Below are positions 8,730 to 14,365 of a stretch of DNA of 35,114 nt, one piece after another. Both the position numbers and the translations under genes were made by a program. Source of the DNA: Flavobacteriaceae bacterium (GTDB lineage: Bacteria; Bacteroidota; Bacteroidia; Flavobacteriales; Flavobacteriaceae); NCBI GenBank assembly GCA_018623195.1, contig JAAZVY010000014.1:1-35114 (forward strand). Direction: 5' to 3'. The notes under the pieces are model-generated. The model was not told the origin of the DNA and ran no database searches. It worked only from the letters and a program-made list of their open reading frames with translations. How positions within the stretch are numbered: the first letter of the stretch is position 1; each line of letters starts with the position of its first letter.

Positions 8730-9847
8730 GATAATCGCTTTATCTCACTGAGGAGGGTTGATAATGCCTCCTTAGTACAATTAAGGGGCGGAAGAATTCG
8801 AACCACATTAGGGTTGCTTGAAGACCCAACAAATAGATGGCTTTCTTCTAATAAAGCCTTGCGAAGCGCGGCCGTTGGTTTTCCAAAATCTAGACCGATC
8901 ATAAGCCCCGCACCTTTAATCTTGGCCTCGATACCTAGTCGATCAACCTCTTCCCTAAAATGGGTTTCTAATTCTCTCGCATTGGCAATTAAGTTTTCCT
9001 CTTCAAGAACGTCTAAGACCGCTAAAGCAGCTTTACAGGCTAAATAATTTCCGCCAAACGTGGTTCCTAATTCACTTTTAACGGCCTCGTGTTTTTCGTG
9101 TATAAGCACCCCTCCAATGGGGAACCCATTCCCCATTCCCTTGGCCATACTGATAAAGTCTGGTTCTAGATCAAAGCGCTGAAAGGAGAAAAAACTACCG
9201 CTTCTACCAAAACCAGATTGAACCTCGTCTGCGATAAGCAGGGTGCCTGTTTTTTTGCATTGCTCGTTAATCTCAGAAGCAAAATCTAAGCTGGGTTGAT
9301 CTAGTCCTCCAACCCCTTGAATGGTTTCTATAATTACGGCGCAATACTGTTCTGTGGCTAATAATTGCTCTAATTGTTTGTGGTCACCAAAAGGAATAAA
9401 ATCGACCTCATGACCACCATTGAGCGGGGCTACAATCGAAGGATTGTCTGTAGCTGCAACTGCTGCTGAAGTTCTTCCGTGAAAGCTCCCTTTAAAGGCG
9501 AGAACCTTTTTTCGTCCGGTCTTGAATGAGGCTAATTTAAGTGCGTTCTCATTTGCCTCGGCCCCACTATTACACAAAAACAAAGCGTAGTCCTCATTTA
9601 ATTTCGCATTTAATCGCTCAGCGAGTTCCTCCTGAAAACGATTGAGAACAACATTCGAATAGAATCCGATTTGTTCTAACTGCTCGGTAAGTGCTTTTAC
9701 ATAGTGCGGATGGCTGTGTCCAATCGAGATCACCGCATGCCCCCCGTAATAATCGGTATATTTTACCCCATTGCTGTCGGTAAGTTCCATCCCTTTAGCC
9801 GAGACTAATTCAATCGGATACTGAGCGTAAACCTGATATAAACTCAT
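8726..9847 (-). CDS. argD: N-acetyl(succinyl)ornithine aminotransferase
   Basis: 373 residues. Class-III PLP aminotransferase that converts the N-acylglutamate semialdehyde to N-acylornithine using glutamate. The cofactor motifs are NSGAEANENALKLA (93-106), the aspartate in ADEVQSGFGR (206-215) and the Schiff-base lysine Lys236 in SMAKGMGNGFPIGG. The start is an ATG 3 bp after the proC stop. Ornithine, 4-aminobutyrate and succinylornithine aminotransferases share these motifs. The operon assigns it to arginine synthesis. The 4-bp ATGA overlap with argF' suggests translational coupling. Confidence 0.94.
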   Translation of the reverse strand: MSLYQVYAQYPIELVSAKGMELTDSNGVKYTDYYGGHAVISIGHSHPHYVKALTEQLEQIGFYSNVVLNRFQEELAERLNAKLNEDYALFLCNSGAEANENALKLASFKTGRKKVLAFKGSFHGRTSAAVAATDNPSIVAPLNGGHEVDFIPFGDHKQLEQLLATEQYCAVIIETIQGVGGLDQPSLDFASEINEQCKKTGTLLIADEVQSGFGRSGSFFSFQRFDLEPDFISMAKGMGNGFPIGGVLIHEKHEAVKSELGTTFGGNYLACKAALAVLDVLEEENLIANARELETHFREEVDRLGIEAKIKGAGLMIGLDFGKPTAALRKALLEESHLFVGSSSNPNVVRILPPLNCTKEALSTLLSEIKRLS

Positions 9848-9850
9848 AAC

Positions 9851-10648
9851 TTAAGTCGTCGATTTAATTTCGTTGATTTTATCAAAAGAGGCCGTAAGTC
9901 CCTGTATAAATGCCGAACTCATTCCTGAATGCTCCATGACATTAAGACCGGTTATCGTGCATCCGCTCGGAGTGGTAACGCGATCAATCTCTGCCTCAGG
10001 GTGATTTCCCGATTCGATAAGCAATCGAGCTGCTCCATAAGCCGTCTGCGTGGCAATTTTTAAAGCGACCTCTGACTCAAATCCTAATTGAACTCCGCCT
10101 TGTGTATTGGCTCTAATGAGTCTCAACCAAAAAGCGATTCCACTCGCACAAAGTACGGTGGCAGCCTGCATTTGAGCCTCTTCAATGGCCAAGGTCTCTC
10201 CAACATGTGCAAATAGTTCTTCAACCTCTGAAAGTCTTGAAAACCCTGTCTCGTTCGAGGCAATTAAGGTCATTGAAGCCTGTACAGAAATAGCCGTGTT
10301 GGGCATAGCACGATAAACGGCAGTGTCAGACCCTAAAACCGCCTCAAGCTGTTCGATTTGATATCCAGCAGCCGTGCATACGACTAAACAATTCTTTTGA
10401 AGACTTTGTTTTATCTGTCTTAAAATACGGTCACATTGACTGGGTTGAACCGCAATGATAACGACATCGGCCTTAGTAACCGCCTGAATGTTATCACTAG
10501 TCACCTCAACATTTTCTTTGGTTGACCAGCTAGAAAGCGAAGCTGTTTTTCTTCTTGTAAGTACCAAAGAGTGTCCTGTTTGATGAAGCCCTGAGGCAAT
10601 ACTTAGTCCCAGATTTCCTGCTCCTATAATGGTGATAGTCGACTTCAT
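9851..10648 (-). CDS. proC: Pyrroline-5-carboxylate reductase
   Basis: 265 residues. NAD(P)H-dependent reduction of 1-pyrroline-5-carboxylate to proline. The Rossmann motif IIGAGNLGLSIASGL is at the start; VIIAVQPSQ and the C-terminal PSGCTITGLNVMEHSGM segment are typical of ProC. It lies between argC and argD, overlapping the argC stop by 1 bp. Proline synthesis is thus wired into the arginine operon: both pathways start from glutamate and pass through a glutamate semialdehyde, free or acylated. proB and proA are not in the window. If the upstream leader responds to arginine, proline synthesis would fall under arginine control as well. Confidence 0.93.
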   Translation of the reverse strand: MKSTITIIGAGNLGLSIASGLHQTGHSLVLTRRKTASLSSWSTKENVEVTSDNIQAVTKADVVIIAVQPSQCDRILRQIKQSLQKNCLVVCTAAGYQIEQLEAVLGSDTAVYRAMPNTAISVQASMTLIASNETGFSRLSEVEELFAHVGETLAIEEAQMQAATVLCASGIAFWLRLIRANTQGGVQLGFESEVALKIATQTAYGAARLLIESGNHPEAEIDRVTTPSGCTITGLNVMEHSGMSSAFIQGLTASFDKINEIKSTT

Positions 10649-11643
10649 TAGTATCCTATAGATTTAAATAACAGGCCTTCAGATTCGTCAAAGCCAAACA
10701 TGAGATTCATATTCTGTACCGCTTGTCCTGCTGCCCCTTTCAATAAATTGTCAATGGCAGAGGTAATCAGCAGTGTGTCGTTATGTTTATGAAGATGGAT
10801 TTGACAATTATTTGTACCTACCACCTGCTTTAGGGATATCGGTGCTTTTACCACCTGAGTAAAGGCTGCGTCCTTGTAAAAGGCTTCGTATAGGTCGTAG
10901 GCCTCTTTCAGAGATCCCTCGAATTCACAATATGATGTGGCGAAAATTCCTCTAGCAAAGGCTCCTCGCTGCGGAAGAAAAAACAGCTTTGGAGCACCTT
11001 CAGCCTTCTGGGTGAGTTGCTCCCCAATTTCAGCTAAGTGCTGATGGGTAAAAGCTTTATACCACGAAAGATTGTTCAGTCTATAGCTGAAATGCGAGGT
11101 CTCTGAAAGCGAGGCCCCTGCTCCAGTGCTTCCTGTTGTAGCGTTACTATGGATCGAAGTCTGTTCATCTATTTTATCGTGATGAAAAAGCGGTGCTAAA
11201 CCTAGGGTAATTGCGGTTGCGAAACAGCCCGGATTAGCAATATGATTCGCGTTTTGAATCTCCTGTCTTCTCAGTTCAGGTAATCCAAAAGTAAAGTGAT
11301 AGCCTCCCCATTTTGAATGGTTAATATGTCTGAACTCATTGCTGAGATCAATGATCTTATCCTGATCAGCGAGTACCTTGTGCTCTTCTATAAAAGATTT
11401 AGAGGCTCCGTGCGGAAGCGCAAGAAACCATACGTCTGCACCCGCTTTAATGGTATCGCTAAAGTTTAAATCGACTCGATTTGAAAGCTCAGGCATCACT
11501 TCTGCCACCGACTGACCCGCTTTCGAACGACTGATGAGTTGCGTTAGTTCTACCCCCTTATGAAAGGCAAGAACTCGAATTAATTCAGCTCCTGTATATC
11601 CTGTTGCACCTATGACAGCAACCTTAATCTTGTGGTTTTGCAT
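10648..11643 (-). CDS. argC: N-acetyl-gamma-glutamyl-phosphate reductase
   Basis: 331 residues from the preferred start. Reduces N-acylglutamyl phosphate to the semialdehyde. The NADPH-binding motif VIGATGYTGAELIR follows the start directly and the catalytic cysteine is in NPGCFATA. The frame is open 27 codons further upstream to an ATG at 11724, but that would run 101 bp into argG and add residues with no family counterpart. The ATG at 11643 gives the normal N-terminus and a 20-bp overlap with argG. The downstream overlap with proC is 1 bp (TAATG type). Confidence 0.94.
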   Translation of the reverse strand: MQNHKIKVAVIGATGYTGAELIRVLAFHKGVELTQLISRSKAGQSVAEVMPELSNRVDLNFSDTIKAGADVWFLALPHGASKSFIEEHKVLADQDKIIDLSNEFRHINHSKWGGYHFTFGLPELRRQEIQNANHIANPGCFATAITLGLAPLFHHDKIDEQTSIHSNATTGSTGAGASLSETSHFSYRLNNLSWYKAFTHQHLAEIGEQLTQKAEGAPKLFFLPQRGAFARGIFATSYCEFEGSLKEAYDLYEAFYKDAAFTQVVKAPISLKQVVGTNNCQIHLHKHNDTLLITSAIDNLLKGAAGQAVQNMNLMFGFDESEGLLFKSIGY

Positions 11644-12814
11644 GGTGTGAAATTTGAATGGCGTTACTATAAATTTTGATGAACCCTTTAGCGTCTCTAG
11701 AATCCCACGCTTTGTTGGTCTCACCGTAAGTGGCGACTTTCGACTGCATCATATCGTAAGGGGACTCAATGCCCTCTAAGGTAAATCGATACGGATGCAG
11801 CGTTAAATAAACAGCTCCTGTGACTCGTTCTTGACTGCGCTCTAGATAAGCCTCGGTATCTCTCATTACGGGGTCTAGCAATTGACCTTCGTGAAGTAAC
11901 ATCCCGTAAAACTGAGCCAATTGCTGTTTTTGATATTGTTGCCACTTTGTAAGCACATGTTTTTCGAGAAGTTCGTGAGCTTTCAGAATGATCATTGGTG
12001 CGGCAGCTTCAAAACCAACACGCCCTTTAATCCCTAAAATCGTATCCCCCACATGGATATCTCTCCCAATAGCAAAGGGCGCAGCAATCTCTTCAAGCAG
12101 GGTAATTAATTCAGTCGGAGAACCTTTTTGTCCATTTACTGAACTTAATTCTCCGCTCTTAAACTCAAGAGTTAATTTCTCAGGTGTTGACTTTTCAAGT
12201 TGTGACGGATAAGCCGACTCCGGAAGCCCCGTCGAAGAAGTTAACGTTTCTGCTCCTCCTACAGACGTTCCCCAAATTCCTTTGTTTACTGAATACTTCG
12301 ACTTTTCAAAGCTAAATTCGTAACCATGGCTTTTCAGGTATTCAATCTCTTCTTCTCTTGATAAAGTGTTATCTCTAATCGGGGTGATAATTTCAATTTC
12401 TGGGGCAAGTACGCTAAAAATTAAATCAAATCGAACTTGATCGTTTCCTGCTCCGGTCGAACCGTGAACGATTGCATTTGCACCTACCTTTTTTGCATAT
12501 TCAATGAGCACCATTGCCTGAGTAGCACGTTCTGCACTCACCGATAACGGATACGTATTATTTCTAAGTACATTTCCATAAATCAAGAAACGCAGCACTT
12601 CGTTATAAAGTCGATCGCGTGCATCAATACACTCATAATGACTTACTCCGAATGCCAAGGCCTTTTCTTCAATGGAAGCAACCTCTGCAGCTGAAAAGCC
12701 CCCCGTATTCACGGTAACCGCATAAACCTCATTGTGCTGATCACTTGCCATTAAGTGTGCACAATAAGAGGTGTCTAGTCCTCCTGAATAAGCAATAACT
12801 ATTTTATTTTTCAT
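11624..12814 (-). CDS. argG: Argininosuccinate synthase
   Basis: 396 residues. Condenses citrulline and aspartate with ATP. The N-type ATP-pyrophosphatase loop AYSGGLDTS is at residues 8-16. HGSTGAGNDQVRFDL is the conserved citrulline/aspartate-binding segment, with Ala where many family members have Lys. SVGG (in GTSVGGAETL) and the C-terminal region match the family. It overlaps the GNAT gene by 11 bp upstream and argC by 20 bp downstream, so it is the second structural gene of the operon, far from argH at the other end. Confidence 0.96.
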   Translation of the reverse strand: MKNKIVIAYSGGLDTSYCAHLMASDQHNEVYAVTVNTGGFSAAEVASIEEKALAFGVSHYECIDARDRLYNEVLRFLIYGNVLRNNTYPLSVSAERATQAMVLIEYAKKVGANAIVHGSTGAGNDQVRFDLIFSVLAPEIEIITPIRDNTLSREEEIEYLKSHGYEFSFEKSKYSVNKGIWGTSVGGAETLTSSTGLPESAYPSQLEKSTPEKLTLEFKSGELSSVNGQKGSPTELITLLEEIAAPFAIGRDIHVGDTILGIKGRVGFEAAAPMIILKAHELLEKHVLTKWQQYQKQQLAQFYGMLLHEGQLLDPVMRDTEAYLERSQERVTGAVYLTLHPYRFTLEGIESPYDMMQSKVATYGETNKAWDSRDAKGFIKIYSNAIQISHHAKPQD

Positions 12815-13355
12815 CGTTCTTGATTTTTTGATTTAAATGATTGTCATACAACATGCCGGTACAAAGGCACATTTTACGGTTCGTTCGAGTTAGGATGTCG
12901 TAGTTGAGACAGGTTTGACATCCGTCCCAAAATTTAGGGTCATCGGTTAGCTCATTAAAAGTCACAGGCTTATATCCTAATTGATAATTGATCTTCATTA
13001 CCGCAGACCCTGTAGTGATACCAAAGATTTTAGCTTCTGGGTATTTTTGAATAGAAAGTTCTAGAGTCTTCGACTTAATCGCTTTAGCAAGTCCTCTTCC
13101 TCTATACTCTTCGGGAATAATAAGACCCGAGTGAGCGACGAAGTTCTTTCCGCCCCACACTTCGATATAACAGAAGCCGGCAAAAGTATCTCCATCTAAG
13201 GCGATAACGGCATTCCCGTTAGTCATCTTGGTTTTGATGTACTCAGGGCTACGACGGGCAATACCTGTACCGCGCTTTTGTGCAGCGTCCTGAATAGTGT
13301 CGCAGATATGTTCTGCAAAGCGATGAAAAGATTCATCGGCAATAAATAGATCCAT
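12804..13355 (-). CDS. GNAT acyltransferase, first arginine-operon gene; candidate N-acylglutamate synthase
   Basis: 183 residues. GNAT fold: a beta-rich core with IALDGDTFAGFCYIEVWG, then the acyl-CoA pyrophosphate loop EEYRGRGLAKAI (about 83-93). After the fold comes a cysteine-rich tail, Cys146-x2-Cys149 and Cys163-x-Cys165, which could bind a metal. No classical argA or argJ is visible, and the protein heads an otherwise complete arginine operon, so making N-acetyl- or N-succinylglutamate is the natural inference. I recall a genetic link between a similar Bacteroidota GNAT and this step but cannot verify it here. The ATG at 13355 is the only reasonable start: upstream in frame there is no standard start before a TGA. 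It overlaps argG by 11 bp. Confidence 0.8.
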   Translation of the reverse strand: MDLFIADESFHRFAEHICDTIQDAAQKRGTGIARRSPEYIKTKMTNGNAVIALDGDTFAGFCYIEVWGGKNFVAHSGLIIPEEYRGRGLAKAIKSKTLELSIQKYPEAKIFGITTGSAVMKINYQLGYKPVTFNELTDDPKFWDGCQTCLNYDILTRTNRKMCLCTGMLYDNHLNQKIKNDEK

Positions 13356-13357
13356 GA

Positions 13358-13435
13358 TTAAAGAATCGTTGGGTTGTTTAAAAGTAAAAGGGTAATTGAG
13401 AATTCAGAGGGGGAAATGGACTCACCTATTTCCAT
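13358..13435 (-). CDS. Possible second mini-ORF between the Arg leader and the GNAT gene
   Basis: A 25-codon frame from ATG at 13435 to TAA, ending 2 bp before the ATG of the GNAT gene. The peptide starts MEIGESISPS and contains a run of four leucines. It starts 15 bp after the stop of the Arg-rich leader. Its ATG lies inside the alternative hairpins of the leader RNA. It could couple translation of the leader region to the first structural gene, but an open frame of this length arises easily by chance. Confidence 0.25.
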   Translation of the reverse strand: MEIGESISPSEFSITLLLLNNPTIL

Positions 13436-13499
13436 AACAGCACTACACCCTTACGGGCGGCGACGGCGAATGCGTCGGATAGGAGTAATAATGTGCTGT
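13412..13499 (-). promoter_or_regulatory. Candidate arginine attenuator: competing RNA pairings in the leader
   Basis: On the minus-strand RNA: (a) ACAGCAC in leader codons 2-4 (13493-13499) is a perfect 7-bp complement of GTGCTGT after the stop (13437-13443), closing a loop around the whole Arg run. (b) CGACG (13473-13477) pairs with CGTCG (13461-13465) within the Arg codons. (c) CCC/GGG flanks the stop codon (13448-13457). (d) Downstream, GGAAAT/ATTTCC (13428-13433 with 13412-13417) competes with ATGGA/TCCAT (13431-13435 with 13416-13420). A ribosome on the Arg codons would disrupt (a) and (b). No clear U-tract follows (d), so the output might be Rho-dependent termination or translational control, not a standard intrinsic terminator. 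No folding energies were computed. Confidence 0.5.
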
Positions 13500-13504
13500 G
13501 TCAT
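13451..13504 (-). CDS. Arginine-rich leader peptide of the arg operon (MTQHIITPIRRIRRRRP)
   Basis: A 17-residue peptide with six arginines, at positions 10, 11, 13, 14, 15 and 16, encoded CGA CGC / CGC CGT CGC CGC. Four of the six use CGC; in the first 186 codons of the ompA-like gene in this window CGC serves only 1 of 15 arginines. The stop TAA is 95 bp before the ATG of the operon's first gene. A Bacteroidota-type promoter (13515-13544) ends about 10 bp before the start codon. Arrangement and content are those of amino-acid leader peptides: ribosomes would slow on the Arg run when charged Arg-tRNA is scarce. There is no purine-rich ribosome-binding site, as is usual in this phylum. The function is inferred; the reading frame and composition are directly visible. 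Confidence 0.8.
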   Translation of the reverse strand: MTQHIITPIRRIRRRRP

Positions 13505-13514
13505 TTTCACGGGG

Positions 13515-13544
13515 TAAAGCTACTCTTTTATGTGAGCCACACAA
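13515..13544 (-). promoter_or_regulatory. Bacteroidota-type promoter of the arg operon
   Basis: On the minus strand, TTG (13542-13544) is separated by 19 bp from TAGCTTTA (13515-13522). This matches the TTG-N17-23-TAnnTTTG pattern of Flavobacteriia with one mismatch in the -7 box. Transcription would begin only a few bases before the leader ATG at 13504. Confidence 0.6.
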
Positions 13545-13684
13545 TGTTTTGTTGAATTTTTAACAAAAAAGTGCTTTGTGAAGAAATTGTGCCTGAGGGA
13601 GTTACTGTGTTTGATGCTTTCGCAGGATTACTGCTTTTTGCTCAAAAAGATTGAGCAAGCAATCGATTAGCGCAGCCTTTTCAA
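13545..13684. other. Non-coding stretch between arg promoter and tRNA-Ala terminator
   Basis: No gene recognised. A short plus-strand frame (13571-13652, GTG start, 27 codons) exists but has no family resemblance. It contains the inverted repeat at 13638-13658. Together with the leader, promoter, terminator and tRNA entries this accounts for the 556 bases between the GNAT gene and the small exported protein gene. Confidence 0.4.
13638..13658. repeat. Perfect 8-bp inverted repeat
   Basis: TTGCTCAA and its complement TTGAGCAA are separated by 5 bases. No T-run follows on either strand, so it is not an obvious terminator. It could be a protein-binding dyad upstream of the arg promoter or a chance hairpin. 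Confidence 0.4.
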
Positions 13685-13716
13685 ACAAAAAACGCGGCCC
13701 GATTTGGGCTGCGTTT
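13685..13716 (-). terminator. Intrinsic terminator of tRNA-Ala
   Basis: On the minus strand ACGCAGCCC pairs with GGGCCGCGT (one A/C mismatch) around a 5-base loop, followed by a run of six T (complement of 13687-13692). It lies 14 bp after the tRNA 3' end and separates the tRNA from the arg promoter region. Confidence 0.75.
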
Positions 13717-13730
13717 GATGGTGCTTTAAG

Positions 13731-13804
13731 TGGAGAATACCGGATTCGAACCGGTGGCCTCTTGCCTGCCAGGCAAGCGCTCTAGCCAACTGAGCTAATC
13801 CCCC
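13731..13804 (-). tRNA. tRNA-Ala, anticodon GGC
   Basis: Cloverleaf read on the minus strand: acceptor GGGGGAT pairs with ATTCTCC with two G-T wobbles, the D-arm has GCTCAGTTGGCTAGAGC, the anticodon arm is CTTGC-CTGGCAG-GCAAG with GGC in the centre, and the T-arm is CCGGTTCGAATCCGG. The discriminator base is A and CCA is not encoded. A following terminator indicates a single-gene transcript. Confidence 0.95.
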
Positions 13805-13911
13805 AGAAGTGGGCGCAAGATAGTGAAAATGGGTGATTTGAATTAAAAATGATTATGAATTAGGAAGGTACCAAAACGATTCATTTCAAAAAATTACACT
13901 ACCTTAACTTA

Positions 13912-14358
13912 ATGAAAATCAAAGTATTGCATTTTCTCGTGTTTTTTGTTTTATCCTCGCCATGCTTCGGACAAAATCAGGAATCCATGAGGGTGATTAC
14001 TAGTATTGGCGATACCATAACGGTAAATCGCAATGTCTTTGAGTTTTTTAAGTCCCAAGAATTCCCAAGATACAACCACAACAATCACTGGTATTGGAAT
14101 AATTGGTACTGGTCTAATTACTCTTTTGAAACTGGTGCTCTTAGATCCCCATCAGATTTTTATCGAATACAAGAATGGACACGTAGAAGCATAAATGGAG
14201 AGATAGGCTCCCTTACCGGAGGGTTAAACCAATCCATTATTAATCAAGAAAGAAAAGACTCCTATCAGCCGAGAAGGTCATTCAGCAATTCCTCAAGCAG
14301 GCCCTACATTTCGCGGAACAGCTCCTCTAACTCAACCACCATCAAAAAACAGAACTAA
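13912..14358 (+). CDS. Small exported protein rich in Asn, Ser, Trp and Tyr, unknown function
   Basis: 148 residues. Residues 1-21 are a signal peptide (basic start, hydrophobic core, cleavage near CFG|Q). A short segment RVITSIGDTITVNRNVFEFF follows. The middle (about 54-72) is packed with Asn, His, Trp and Tyr (NHWYWNNWYWSNYSF). The C-terminal 35 residues are Ser/Asn/Arg-rich and probably disordered. No domain is recognised. It lies just after the tRNA-Ala promoter side and runs toward the plug-TPR gene, leaving only 7 bp between the stops. Composition is more AT-rich than the neighbouring housekeeping genes. A secreted or cell-surface role is all that can be supported. Confidence 0.65.
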   Translation: MKIKVLHFLVFFVLSSPCFGQNQESMRVITSIGDTITVNRNVFEFFKSQEFPRYNHNNHWYWNNWYWSNYSFETGALRSPSDFYRIQEWTRRSINGEIGSLTGGLNQSIINQERKDSYQPRRSFSNSSSRPYISRNSSSNSTTIKKQN

Positions 14359-14365
14359 CTAAAGA

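Noticed and set aside
11644-11724. 27-codon N-terminal extension of argC
   Set aside because: It lies in the argG coding region and precedes the normal NADPH-motif start; the ATG at 11643 fits the family.
13412-13433. GGAAAT/ATTTCC hairpin as a classical intrinsic terminator of the arg leader
   Set aside because: It is followed by C-rich sequence, not a U-tract, so it is only described as one of several competing pairings.
13571-13652. Short plus-strand frame with a GTG start reading VLCEEIVPEGVTVFDAFAG...
   Set aside because: Looks protein-like, but has only 27 codons, no ATG, no promoter or family resemblance, and sits between a terminator and the arg promoter. Chance is likely.
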